The position numbers and the translations under genes are program-made. Shown piece by piece: positions 52,465 through 62,990 of a DNA stretch of 64,000 nt; the stretch's first letter is position 1, and each line of letters starts with the position of its first letter. This DNA is from Streptomyces smaragdinus (GTDB lineage: Bacteria; Actinomycetota; Actinomycetes; Streptomycetales; Streptomycetaceae), in contig NZ_WEGJ01000008.1 of NCBI RefSeq assembly GCF_009604385.1, forward strand, positions 1-64,000, written 5' to 3'. The notes under the pieces are model-generated. The model had not been told where the DNA came from, did not search any database, and saw nothing but the letters and a program-made list of their open reading frames with translations.

Positions 52465-52636
52465 CAGTTGTCTAGCTCGAGGCCTGGTTCGAAGTCGGTG
52501 CTGTGCACAACTCGGCGGGACGGCACCGAGCGGGCCGGAGGGACGTTGACGCCCGACCCCGCCCGCGCTGTCGGTCCCGTACGTCAGACTGGTCCCCTGC
52601 AGACAGAAGTGCCGGCAACAGCAGGAGGCGGTCTCG

Positions 52637-53767
52637 GTGAAGATCCGGGTGGAGCGCGACGTACTCGCGGAGGCGGTGGCCTGGGCGGCGCGCAGCCTGC
52701 CGGCCCGCCCCCCGGTGCCGGTCCTGGCGGGCCTGCTGCTGAAGGCCGAGGACGGGCTGCTGAGCCTCTCCGGCTTCGACTACGAGGTGTCGGCCCGGGT
52801 CTCGGTCGAGGCGGACGTGGAGGAGGACGGGACGGTCCTCGTCTCCGGGCGGCTGCTCGCCGACATCTCCCGCGCGCTTCCCAACAGGCCGGTGGAGATC
52901 TCCACCGACGGGGTGCGGGCGACGGTCGTGTGCGGCAGCTCGCGATTCACACTCCACACCCTTCCTGTGGAGGAGTACCCGGCGCTCCCCGAGATGCCGA
53001 CGGCGACCGGCACCGTTCCCGGTGAGGTCTTCGCCTCCGCCGTGGCCCAGGTGGCCATTGCCGCGGGGCGGGACGACACGCTGCCGGTGCTGACCGGTGT
53101 GCGGATCGAGATCGAGGGCGACACGGTGACGCTGGCGTCCACGGACCGGTACCGCTTCGCGGTCCGCGAGTTCCTGTGGAAGCCGGAGACGGCCGACACG
53201 TCCGCGGTGGCGCTGGTCCCGGCGAAGACGCTGCTGGACACGGCCAAGTCGCTGACCAGCGGAGACACGGTGTCGCTGGCGCTGTCCGGCTCGGGCAAGG
53301 GCGAGGGGCTGATCGGCTTCGAGGGTGCCGGGCGGCGGACGACGACGCGGCTGCTCGAGGGCGATCTGCCGAAGTACCGGACGCTGTTCCCGACGGAGTT
53401 CAACTCGGTCGCGGTGATCGAGACGGCGCCGTTCGTGGAGGCCGTGAAGCGTGTGGCGCTGGTGGCCGAGCGGAACACCCCGGTGCGGCTGTCGTTCGAG
53501 CAGGGTGTGCTGACGCTGGAGGCGGGTTCCAGCGACGACGCACAGGCTGTGGAGCGGGTGGACGCGACGCTGGAGGGCGACGACATCTCGATCGCCTTCA
53601 ACCCGACGTTCCTGCTGGACGGCCTGAGCGCGATCGACTCCCCGGTGGCGCAGCTGAGCTTCACGACGTCGACGAAGCCGGCGCTGCTGAGCGGCCGCCC
53701 GGCGGTCGACGCGGAGGCGGACGACGCGTACAAGTACCTGATCATGCCGGTGCGGCTGAGCGGCTGA
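52637..53767 (+). CDS. dnaN: DNA polymerase III beta subunit (sliding clamp)
   Basis: This 376-residue clamp has three repeated domains: MKIRVERDVLAEAVAWAARSLPARPPVPVLAGLLL begins domain 1, the hinge GRDDTLPVLTGV begins domain 2, and EFNSVAVIETAPFVEAVKRV begins domain 3. The C-terminus MPVRL is the family mark. It starts with GTG at 52637 with AGGAGG upstream. Part of its 3' end is repeated 91 bp downstream. Confidence 0.97.
   Translation: MKIRVERDVLAEAVAWAARSLPARPPVPVLAGLLLKAEDGLLSLSGFDYEVSARVSVEADVEEDGTVLVSGRLLADISRALPNRPVEISTDGVRATVVCGSSRFTLHTLPVEEYPALPEMPTATGTVPGEVFASAVAQVAIAAGRDDTLPVLTGVRIEIEGDTVTLASTDRYRFAVREFLWKPETADTSAVALVPAKTLLDTAKSLTSGDTVSLALSGSGKGEGLIGFEGAGRRTTTRLLEGDLPKYRTLFPTEFNSVAVIETAPFVEAVKRVALVAERNTPVRLSFEQGVLTLEAGSSDDAQAVERVDATLEGDDISIAFNPTFLLDGLSAIDSPVAQLSFTTSTKPALLSGRPAVDAEADDAYKYLIMPVRLSG
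53743..53765 (+). repeat. Direct repeat copy 1 (3' end of dnaN)
   Basis: A 23-bp sequence beginning CATGCCGGTGCGG and ending GAGCGGCT encodes the last residues of DnaN. An exact second copy lies at 53834-53856. Confidence 0.9.
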
Positions 53768-53804
53768 GCGATTTTCTGGGGTCGGCCCGGGCAACGGCTG
53801 GGGG

Positions 53805-53824
53805 TGTGGGGGTTATCCCCCACA
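53805..53824 (+). terminator. Hairpin after dnaN
   Basis: An 8-bp perfect stem (TGTGGGGG / CCCCCACA) with a TTAT loop lies 37 bp past the dnaN stop, between the two copies of the direct repeat. Confidence 0.6.
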
Positions 53825-53833
53825 AGAACGCAG

Positions 53834-53856
53834 CATGCCGGTGCGGCTGAGCGGCT
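53834..53856 (+). repeat. Direct repeat copy 2, in the dnaN-gnd gap
   Basis: An exact 23-bp copy of the dnaN 3' end, now non-coding, 105 bp before the gnd start. It looks like a relic of a small duplication. Confidence 0.9.
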
Positions 53857-53960
53857 CACGCCGGTCTGACCGCGCTGCCCGCGAGGCCGCGCCTGAGCGG
53901 CTTCGATTTGCCCGGCGTAGGCTCGGGAGCGAATTACGTCGTGGTTACGGAGGGTCAGTG

Positions 53961-54836
53961 ATGGAGCTCGGTCTCGTCGGTCTCGGCAAGATGGGCGGCA
54001 ATATGCGCGAGCGCATCCGCCGCGCAGGCCACACCGTCGTCGGTTACGACCGCAATCCGGATCTCGCGGATGTGGGCAGCCTGAAGGAGCTGGTGGACGG
54101 CCTGCAGGCGCCGCGTGTGGTGTGGGTGATGGTCCCCGCGGGTGCGGCGACTCAGTCCACCGTCGATGAGCTGGCCGAGCTGCTGGAGCCCGGTGACGTG
54201 GTCGTGGACGGCGGCAACTCGCGCTGGACGGACGACGAGAAGCACGCCGGAGAGCTCGCGGCGAAGGGCATCGGCTTCGTCGACTGCGGCGTCTCCGGCG
54301 GTGTGTGGGGCCTGGAGAACGGCTACGCGCTGATGTACGGCGGCGACGCCGAGCACGTGGCGAAGGTGATGCCGGTGTTCGAGGCGCTGAAGCCCGAGGG
54401 CGAGTTCGGCAACGTCCACGCGGGCAAGGTGGGCGCGGGGCATTTCGCGAAGATGGTCCACAATGGGATCGAGTACGCGATGATGCAGGCCTTCGCCGAG
54501 GGCTGGGAGCTGCTCGAGGCCGTGGACTCCGTGACGGACGTACGTGAGGTCTTCCGCAGCTGGCAGGAGGGGACGGTCATCCGTTCCTGGCTGCTGGACC
54601 TGGCGGTGCGGGCGCTGGACGACGACGAGCACCTGGCTGAGCTGCGCGGATTCGCGCAGGACTCGGGCGAGGGCCGCTGGACGGTGGAGGCGGCGATCGA
54701 CAACGCGGTGCCGCTGCCGGCGATCACCGCGTCGCTGTTCGCGCGGTTCGCCTCGCGCCAGGACGACTCGCCCCAGATGAAGATGATCGCGGCCCTGCGG
54801 AATCAGTTCGGCGGGCACGCGGTCGAGAACAAGTAA
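53961..54836 (+). CDS. gnd: 6-phosphogluconate dehydrogenase, decarboxylating (short NAD-type)
   Basis: This 291-residue enzyme of the pentose phosphate route makes ribulose 5-phosphate. The Rossmann loop is MELGLVGLGKMGGNM, with VVVDGGNSRW, the substrate motif GVSGGVWGLENGYALM, and catalytic Lys/Asn in GHFAKMVHNGIEYAMM. It is the short GntZ/YqeC type, not the 480-residue form. Its place between dnaN and recF is an actinobacterial feature. ATG 53961 has GGAGGG upstream. Confidence 0.93.
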   Translation: MELGLVGLGKMGGNMRERIRRAGHTVVGYDRNPDLADVGSLKELVDGLQAPRVVWVMVPAGAATQSTVDELAELLEPGDVVVDGGNSRWTDDEKHAGELAAKGIGFVDCGVSGGVWGLENGYALMYGGDAEHVAKVMPVFEALKPEGEFGNVHAGKVGAGHFAKMVHNGIEYAMMQAFAEGWELLEAVDSVTDVREVFRSWQEGTVIRSWLLDLAVRALDDDEHLAELRGFAQDSGEGRWTVEAAIDNAVPLPAITASLFARFASRQDDSPQMKMIAALRNQFGGHAVENK

Positions 54837-54845
54837 CCATCCACA
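54837..54845 (+). promoter_or_regulatory. DnaA-box match CCATCCACA before recF
   Basis: It directly follows the gnd stop, 25 bp before recF. It matches the relaxed Streptomyces consensus. Confidence 0.4.
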
Positions 54846-54869
54846 GGCTGGGGGAGGTCGGCCGTCCTT

Positions 54870-55997
54870 ATGCACGTGACGCATCTTTCGCTGGCCGACT
54901 TCCGTTCGTACGCCCGGGCCGAGGTCTCCCTCGGTCCGGGCGTGACGTCTTTCGTGGGCCCGAACGGCCAGGGGAAGACGAATCTGGTCGAGGCGGTCGG
55001 CTATCTGTCGACGCTGGGCAGCCACCGGGTGTCGAGTGACGCGCCCCTGGTGCGGATGGGCGCGCAGCGCGCCGTGATCCGGGCGGCGGTGGAGCATCAG
55101 GGCCGCCAGCAGCTGGTGGAGCTGGAGCTGAACCCGGGGCGGGCGAACCGGGCGCGGATCAACCGGTCGTCGCAGGTGCGGCCGCGGGACGTGCTGGGGA
55201 TCGTCCGGACGGTGCTGTTCGCGCCGGAGGATCTGGCCCTGGTGAAGGGGGATCCGGGGGAGCGGCGGCGGTTCCTGGACGACCTCGTCACCGCGCGGCA
55301 TCCGCGGATGGCGGGGGTGCGCAGCGACTACGAGCGGGTGCTCAAGCAGCGGAACACCCTGCTGAAGACGGCGGCGATGGCGCGCCGGCACGGCGGGCGG
55401 CAGCTGGATCTGTCGACGCTGGACGTGTGGGACCAGCATCTGGCGCGGGTGGCGGCGGAGGTGCTGGCGCAGCGGCTGGAGCTGATCGCGGCGGTGCAGC
55501 CGCTGGCGGACAAGGCGTACGAGCAGGTGGCGCCGGGCGGCGGCCCGCTGGGGTTTGAGTACCGGGCGTCGGTCGAGGGGCTGGCGGGGGCGTCGTCGCG
55601 GGACGAGCTGTACGAGCTGCTGATGGCGTCGATGGCCGGGGTGCGCAAGCAGGAGATCGAGCGCGGGGTGACCCTGGTGGGGCCGCACCGGGACGATCTG
55701 GTGCTGAAGCTGGGTGAGCTGCCGGCGAAGGGTTACGCGAGCCACGGGGAGTCCTGGTCGTTCGCGCTGGCGCTGCGGCTGGCGTCGTACGAGCTGCTGG
55801 GGTCGGAGGGCGCGGAGCCGGTGCTGGTGCTGGACGACGTGTTCGCGGAGCTGGATTCGCGGCGGCGGGAGCGGCTGGCGGAGCTGGTGGCGCCGGCGGA
55901 GCAGGTGCTGATCACGGCGGCGGTGGCGGAGGATGTGCCGGGGGTGTTGTCGGGGGCGCGGTTCGCGGTGTCGGACGGCGAGGTGCGGGCGGCGTGA
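54870..55997 (+). CDS. recF: DNA replication and repair protein RecF
   Basis: This 375-residue SMC-like ATPase loads RecA at gaps. Walker A is [15 protein letters not shown] (about 30-42), the signature-like region is [20 protein letters not shown], and Walker B with D-loop is [26 protein letters not shown] is a family mark. It overlaps the next gene by GTGA. Confidence 0.96.
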   Translation: MHVTHLSLADFRSYARAEVSLGPGVTSFVGPNGQGKTNLVEAVGYLSTLGSHRVSSDAPLVRMGAQRAVIRAAVEHQGRQQLVELELNPGRANRARINRSSQVRPRDVLGIVRTVLFAPEDLALVKGDPGERRRFLDDLVTARHPRMAGVRSDYERVLKQRNTLLKTAAMARRHGGRQLDLSTLDVWDQHLARVAAEVLAQRLELIAAVQPLADKAYEQVAPGGGPLGFEYRASVEGLAGASSRDELYELLMASMAGVRKQEIERGVTLVGPHRDDLVLKLGELPAKGYASHGESWSFALALRLASYELLGSEGAEPVLVLDDVFAELDSRRRERLAELVAPAEQVLITAAVAEDVPGVLSGARFAVSDGEVRAA

Positions 55998-56515
55998 GCG
56001 GGGCCGAAAAGAAGGAGCCCTCGGGCATCGATCTGGCGCGCGTGGCGCTGCGGGCGGCGAAGGAGCAGGCCAAGGCGCGGGGCGCGGCCCAGCAGCAGCG
56101 GCGTCAGGCCCGGCGGGGCGGCGGGCTGCGGTCGGGCGCGGGGGCGGACGGGCGGGATCCGCTGCCGCTGGGGGCGGCGATCGGGCGGCTGATCGCGGAG
56201 CGGGGCTGGGAGGCGCCGGCCGCGGTGGGCGGGGTGATGGGGCGCTGGCCGGATGTGGTCGGTGCCGAGGTGGCGCAGCACTGTTCGCCGTCGTCGTACG
56301 ACGAGGGGGAGCGGGTGCTGGTCGTGCGGTGCGATTCGACGGCGTGGGCGACGCAGTTGCGCCTGCTGGCGCCGCAGTTGCTGCGCCGGCTGAACGACGA
56401 TCTGGGTGCGGGGACGGTGTCGTTCATCAAGGTGCAGGGGCCGGCCGGGCCGCCGCAGCGGTACGGGCGGCTGCGGGCGCCGGGCAGCCGCGGGCCGGGT
56501 GACACCTACGGGTGA
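55994..56515 (+). CDS. dciA: DciA-family (DUF721) helicase loader protein
   Basis: This is a 173-residue protein. A basic, Ala/Gln-rich start (1-60) precedes the DUF721 domain ([62 protein letters not shown]). DciA proteins load DnaB in bacteria without DnaC/DnaI, and no such loader is seen here, so this should act with the DnaB at 11378-12835. The GTG start overlaps the recF stop. Confidence 0.88.
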   Translation: MSGAEKKEPSGIDLARVALRAAKEQAKARGAAQQQRRQARRGGGLRSGAGADGRDPLPLGAAIGRLIAERGWEAPAAVGGVMGRWPDVVGAEVAQHCSPSSYDEGERVLVVRCDSTAWATQLRLLAPQLLRRLNDDLGAGTVSFIKVQGPAGPPQRYGRLRAPGSRGPGDTYG

Positions 56516-58868
<2,353 letters not shown>

Positions 58869-58875
58869 GTCGGCC

Positions 58876-58904
58876 CGGCCGGCCGTACGGCGTACGGCCG
58901 GCCG
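58876..58904. promoter_or_regulatory. 29-bp palindrome between gyrB and gyrA
   Basis: Perfect 14-bp arms (CGGCCGGCCGTACG and complement) surround a single central G. In RNA it would form a strong hairpin. It may be a processing site, a weak terminator setting the gyrB:gyrA ratio, or a protein-binding site. Confidence 0.6.
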
Positions 58905-58937
58905 CCGTAGACCCGAGACAAGGACTGAGACCTAGCA

Positions 58938-61571
58938 ATGGCCGACGAGAACGGCGAGACCCCCGTGACCCCCGCTGCGGACGACGACACCCTCAACTCC
59001 AGTGGCGCGCTGCGGCTGCAGCCCGTCTCCCTGGAGACGGAGATGCAGCGCAGCTACCTCGACTACGCGATGTCGGTGATCGTCTCGCGTGCGCTGCCGG
59101 ACGTGCGCGACGGGCTCAAGCCCGTGCACCGCCGGGTGCTGTACGCGATGTACGAGGGCGGTTACCGGCCGGAGCGCGGTTTCTACAAGTGCGCCCGCGT
59201 CGTCGGTGACGTGATGGGCAACTACCACCCGCACGGCGACTCGGCGATCTACGACGCCTTGGTGCGTCTCGCGCAGCCGTGGTCGATGCGGATGCCGCTG
59301 GTCGACGGCAACGGCAACTTCGGCTCCCCGGGCAACGACCCGGCGGCCGCCATGCGCTACACCGAGTGCAAGATGGCGCCGCTGGCGATGGAGATGCTCC
59401 GCGACATCGACGAGGAGACCGTCGACTTCGGGGACAACTACGACGGCCGCTCCCAGGAGCCCTCCGTCCTCCCGGCCCGCTTCCCGAACCTGCTGGTCAA
59501 CGGCTCGGCGGGCATCGCGGTCGGCATGGCGACGAACATCCCGCCGCACAATCTGCGCGAGGTCGCCGACGGCGTCCAGTGGTATCTGGAGCACCCGGAC
59601 GCGTCCAACGAGGACCTCCTCGAGGCGCTGATGGAGCGCATCAAGGGCCCCGACTTCCCGACCGGCGCGCTCGTCGTCGGGAAGAAGGGCATCGAGGAGG
59701 CGTACCGCACGGGCCGCGGCTCGATCACCATGCGGGCCGTGGTGGCGGTGGAGGAGATCCAGGACCGCCAGTGCCTGGTGGTCACCGAGCTGCCGTACCA
59801 GGTGAACCCGGACAACCTGGCGAACAAGATCGCCGAGCTGGTGAAGGACGGCCGCGTCGGCGGGATCGCGGACGTACGGGACGAGACGTCCTCGCGTACG
59901 GGCCAGCGGCTGGTGATCGTGCTGCGCCGCGACGCGGTTGCGAAGGTCGTGCTGAACAACCTGTACAAGCACACCGACCTGCAGACGAACTTCGGCGCCA
60001 ACATGCTGGCGCTGGTCGACGGGGTGCCGCGGACGCTGTCGCTGGACGCGTTCATCCGGCACTGGGTGACGCACCAGATCGACGTGATCGTGCGGCGTAC
60101 GACCTTCCGGCTGCGCAAGGCCGAGGAGCGCGCCCACATCCTGCGCGGCCTGCTGAAGGCCCTGGACGCGATCGACGAGGTCATCGCGCTGATCCGGCGG
60201 TCGGACACGGTGGACGTCGCCCGCCACGGCCTGATGGACCTCCTCGACATCGACGAGATCCAGGCGAACGCGATCCTGGAGATGCAGCTGCGCCGGCTGG
60301 CCGCCCTGGAGCGGCAGAAGATCGTCGCGGAGCACGACGAGCTGCAGGCGAAGATCGACGAGTACAACGCGATCCTGGCCTCCCCGGAGCGGCAGCGGCA
60401 GATCATCAGCGAGGAGCTCGCGGTGATCGTGGAGAAGTTCGGCAACGACCGCCGCTCGGCGCTGGTGCCGTTCGACGGCGACATGTCCATCGAGGACCTG
60501 ATCGCCGAGGAGGACATCGTCGTCACGGTGACCCGCGGCGGCTACGTCAAGCGCACCAAGACCGAGGACTACCGCTCGCAGCGCCGCGGCGGCAAGGGCG
60601 TGCGCGGGGCGCGGCTGCGCGAGGACGACATCGTCGACCACTTCTTCGTCTCCACCACGCACCACTGGCTGCTGTTCTTCACGAACAAGGGCCGGGTCTA
60701 CCGGGCGAAGGCGTACGAGCTGCCGGATGCCGGGCGGGACGCCAAGGGCCAGCACATGGCGAATCTGCTGGCGTTCCAGCCGGACGAGGCCATCGCGGAG
60801 ATCCTGGCGATCCGGGACTACGAGGCGGCGCCGTACCTGGTGCTGGCGACGAAGGCCGGCCTGGTGAAGAAGACGCCGCTGAAGGACTACGACTCGCCCC
60901 GTCAGGGCGGTGTCATCGCGGTCAATCTGCGGGAGATGCCGGACGGCTCCCCGGACGAGGTGATCGGCGCGGAGCTGGTGTCGGCGGAGGATGATCTTCT
61001 GCTTGTCAGCAGGAAGGCCCAATCCATCCGGTTCACCGCAACGGACGATGCGCTGCGGCCCATGGGGCGTGCGACCTCGGGTGTTAAGGGAATGTCTTTC
61101 CGGGAGGGTGACGAACTCCTCTCGATGAATGTCGTCCGGCCCGGTACGTTCGTGTTCACCGCCACCGATGGCGGGTACGCGAAGCGCACGAATGTCGACG
61201 AATACCGTGTCCAGGGCCGCGGCGGCCTCGGAATCAAGGCCGCCAAGATCGTGGAGGACCGGGGCTCGCTGGTGGGCGCGCTGGTGGTCGAGGAGAACGA
61301 CGAGATCCTCGCCATCACGCTCTCCGGCGGCGTCATCCGTACACGGGTCGATCAGGTCAGGGAGACGGGCCGTGACACCATGGGCGTCCAGCTGATCAAC
61401 CTGGGCAAGCGGGATGCCGTGGTGGGCATCGCCCGTAACGCCGAGGCCGGGCGTGAAGCTGAAGAGGTCGACGACGCAACGGATGAGGCGTCCGAGACGT
61501 CGAACGGTGCAGAGGCCGCCGACGGTCGGCCGGTGGACGAGGGCGATGTCACGCCCGGCTCCGCCGACTAG
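58938..61571 (+). CDS. gyrA: DNA gyrase subunit A
   Basis: This 877-residue subunit cuts and rejoins DNA. The core starts at [26 protein letters not shown], the catalytic Tyr is in AMRYTECKM, and the quinolone region reads [17 protein letters not shown] with the sensitive Ser and Asp retained. The C-terminal beta-pinwheel has the GyrA box QRRGGKG. An acidic tail of about 45 residues ([16 protein letters not shown]) ends the protein. Confidence 0.97.
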   Translation: MADENGETPVTPAADDDTLNSSGALRLQPVSLETEMQRSYLDYAMSVIVSRALPDVRDGLKPVHRRVLYAMYEGGYRPERGFYKCARVVGDVMGNYHPHGDSAIYDALVRLAQPWSMRMPLVDGNGNFGSPGNDPAAAMRYTECKMAPLAMEMLRDIDEETVDFGDNYDGRSQEPSVLPARFPNLLVNGSAGIAVGMATNIPPHNLREVADGVQWYLEHPDASNEDLLEALMERIKGPDFPTGALVVGKKGIEEAYRTGRGSITMRAVVAVEEIQDRQCLVVTELPYQVNPDNLANKIAELVKDGRVGGIADVRDETSSRTGQRLVIVLRRDAVAKVVLNNLYKHTDLQTNFGANMLALVDGVPRTLSLDAFIRHWVTHQIDVIVRRTTFRLRKAEERAHILRGLLKALDAIDEVIALIRRSDTVDVARHGLMDLLDIDEIQANAILEMQLRRLAALERQKIVAEHDELQAKIDEYNAILASPERQRQIISEELAVIVEKFGNDRRSALVPFDGDMSIEDLIAEEDIVVTVTRGGYVKRTKTEDYRSQRRGGKGVRGARLREDDIVDHFFVSTTHHWLLFFTNKGRVYRAKAYELPDAGRDAKGQHMANLLAFQPDEAIAEILAIRDYEAAPYLVLATKAGLVKKTPLKDYDSPRQGGVIAVNLREMPDGSPDEVIGAELVSAEDDLLLVSRKAQSIRFTATDDALRPMGRATSGVKGMSFREGDELLSMNVVRPGTFVFTATDGGYAKRTNVDEYRVQGRGGLGIKAAKIVEDRGSLVGALVVEENDEILAITLSGGVIRTRVDQVRETGRDTMGVQLINLGKRDAVVGIARNAEAGREAEEVDDATDEASETSNGAEAADGRPVDEGDVTPGSAD

Positions 61572-61588
61572 CGTGTGAGGGAGTAGAC

Positions 61589-62353
61589 GTGAGTGGAGCC
61601 ACGGGCGCCGGGGCGAGCCGCGAAGGGTATGTCCCCGCGGACTCGCCGCCCGGTGAGGACGACGGCGCCCGGGGCCCCGCCACGTCGGGGAGTCAGGGGG
61701 GAACCGTGACCGACACCCGTCATACGGGCGAAGCGGGCCGTACGCATGCCGCCGCGCAGGCGCCGGCCGATCCGGCCGCCGCGGGCCCGCTGCCGCCCCC
61801 GCCGGCCCTGCCGCCGGTCGCGCCGGGGCCGCATCACCCGCCGCAGGCGTACCAGCCGCCGGCCGCCGCCCCGGCCCCGGCCCCGGCCGCGCACGGTGCC
61901 GCGCACGGCCGGGGCTCCGGACGCGGGGCGCGCAACTCCGCGGCGGTGCGCCGGTCCCGTACCGGGGCGCGGACGGTGCCGCGGACGCGCAAGGCGCGGC
62001 TGCGGGTGGCGAAGGCCGATCCGTGGTCGGTGATGAAGGTCAGCTTCCTGCTGTCCATAGCCCTCGGGCTGTGCACGGTCGTGGCCGTGGCGATGCTGTG
62101 GATGGTGCTGGACGCGATGGGGGTCTTCTCCACCGTCGGTTCCACCCTCGCGGAGGCCACCGAGGCCGAGGGGAACAAGACGTTCGACCTGGAGTCGTTC
62201 CTGTCGCTGCCGCGGGTGCTGAGCTTCACGGCGGTGATCGCGGTGATCGACGTGGTGCTCGCGACGGCGCTCGCGACGCTCGGCGCGTTCATCTACAACC
62301 TGTCCGCCGGCTTCGTCGGCGGGGTCGAGCTGACACTGGCGGAGGACGAGTAG
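61589..62353 (+). CDS. DUF3566 membrane protein
   Basis: This is a 254-residue protein. Residues 1-145 are disordered, Pro/Ala/Gly-rich and end in a basic stretch (RSRTGARTVPRTRKARLRVAKADPWSVMK). Two membrane segments follow (about 151-173 and 215-240) around an external loop of about 40 residues. This is the DUF3566 pattern, encoded right after gyrA in actinobacteria, including mycobacteria. The function is unknown; a link to cell division or envelope is possible. The start is GTG at 61589, 17 bp after gyrA. Confidence 0.85.
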   Translation: MSGATGAGASREGYVPADSPPGEDDGARGPATSGSQGGTVTDTRHTGEAGRTHAAAQAPADPAAAGPLPPPPALPPVAPGPHHPPQAYQPPAAAPAPAPAAHGAAHGRGSGRGARNSAAVRRSRTGARTVPRTRKARLRVAKADPWSVMKVSFLLSIALGLCTVVAVAMLWMVLDAMGVFSTVGSTLAEATEAEGNKTFDLESFLSLPRVLSFTAVIAVIDVVLATALATLGAFIYNLSAGFVGGVELTLAEDE

Positions 62354-62383
62354 TCGCCGGTCAGCGGCCCTGGACAACCGATT

Positions 62384-62412
62384 TTGGGACTCGGCCCCTG
62401 GTGCGCTAATCT
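62384..62412 (+). promoter_or_regulatory. tRNA-Ile promoter
   Basis: TTGGGA at 62384-62389 and TAATCT at 62407-62412 stand 17 bp apart, close to the housekeeping consensus. The tRNA begins 15 bp after the -10. Confidence 0.75.
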
Positions 62413-62426
62413 TCAGGGGTCGGCAG

Positions 62427-62500
62427 GCGGGTATAGCTCAGACGGTTAGAGCGCATCCCTGATAAGGATGAGGCCCCAGGTTCAAGTCCTGGTACCCGCA
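62427..62500 (+). tRNA. tRNA-Ile (anticodon GAT)
   Basis: This is a 74-nt cloverleaf. The acceptor stem is GCGGGTA / TACCCGC with discriminator A. The D-arm is GCTC...GAGC. The anticodon stem CATCC / GGATG carries loop CTGATAA with GAT at 62461-62463. The T-arm is CCAGG TTCAAGT CCTGG. The 3' CCA is not encoded (CCG follows), so the CCA-adding enzyme is needed. Confidence 0.97.
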
Positions 62501-62510
62501 CCGCAGAGAG

Positions 62511-62537
62511 AGCCCCCGGTGGATTCCACCGGGGGCT
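62511..62537 (+). terminator. Terminator after tRNA-Ile
   Basis: A 12-bp perfect stem (AGCCCCCGGTGG and complement) with a 3-base loop and TCTTCGTGT after it. Confidence 0.85.
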
Positions 62538-62661
62538 TCTTCGTGTCCCCCGTCGGGCCGGTCCGGGTGAGGGTGGGGGGAAGCGGAAACCGGGGCGGCG
62601 GGTGCTGTGTATCATCGGGGCCGGAAGGTCCCAAATGCCTAACGAATAACGAGGTAGCGCG

Positions 62662-62796
62662 GTGAAGAAGCTGTTCCTGGTCGCACTGGCCGCTCTGGGC
62701 GGGCTCCTCGTGTACCGCCAGATCCAGGCGGACCGCGCCGAGCAGGACCTGTGGACGGAGGCCACCGACTCGGTGCCGTCCAGCTCGGGCGTCTGA
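62662..62796 (+). CDS. DLW-39-type small protein
   Basis: This 44-residue protein starts with GTG at 62662. A hydrophobic N-terminal segment (KKLFLVALAALGGLLVYRQ) is followed by the family mark DRAEQDLWTEATD. Proteins of this type occur right after gyrA and the tRNA genes in actinobacteria. The function is unknown; it is probably membrane-anchored. GAGG lies 10 bases before the start, and a terminator follows. Confidence 0.82.
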   Translation: MKKLFLVALAALGGLLVYRQIQADRAEQDLWTEATDSVPSSSGV

Positions 62797-62809
62797 TACG
62801 AGGTTTCCG

Positions 62810-62848
62810 GAACCCCGGACCCCCGCCATCGTGCGGAGGCCGGGGTTC
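62810..62848 (+). terminator. Terminator after the DLW-39-type gene
   Basis: A 9-bp stem (GAACCCCGG / CCGGGGTTC) with a long G/C-rich loop that may pair further. Confidence 0.65.
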
Positions 62849-62990
62849 TTGCGTTGCGGGATCTTTGCGTCTGCGGGCTTCGGCAGGGCGGATCCGCTGT
62901 AGCGGGGCTGTGACAGCCTACCCCTGGTGTTTGCTATTGCACATCTCCTAGGGTGCTCGTAGTCACTTCGCGAACGAGGGGGGACATGAC

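Larger units (their letters stand above)
51829..52636. other. oriC: Replication origin oriC
   Basis: This 808-bp dnaA-dnaN gap holds many DnaA boxes. Strict matches to YY(G/A/C)TCCACA are at 51926, 52069, 52172 and 52343 (plus) and 52003 (minus). Near matches are at 51952, 51979, 52119, 52184, 52363, 52376, 52437 and 52502. The stretch 52427-52476 next to dnaN is the least G/C-rich and includes the CTA repeats. Open frames here are not genes: they lack ribosome sites, and the box array explains the sequence. Confidence 0.95.

Noticed and set aside
51976..52549. Several open frames of 60-154 codons in the dnaA-dnaN gap
   Set aside because: They lie across the DnaA-box array, lack ribosome sites and similarity to proteins, and are explained by oriC.
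62391..62765. Minus-strand open frame over tRNA-Ile and the DLW-39-type gene
   Set aside because: It is antisense to a clear tRNA and terminator; no domain.
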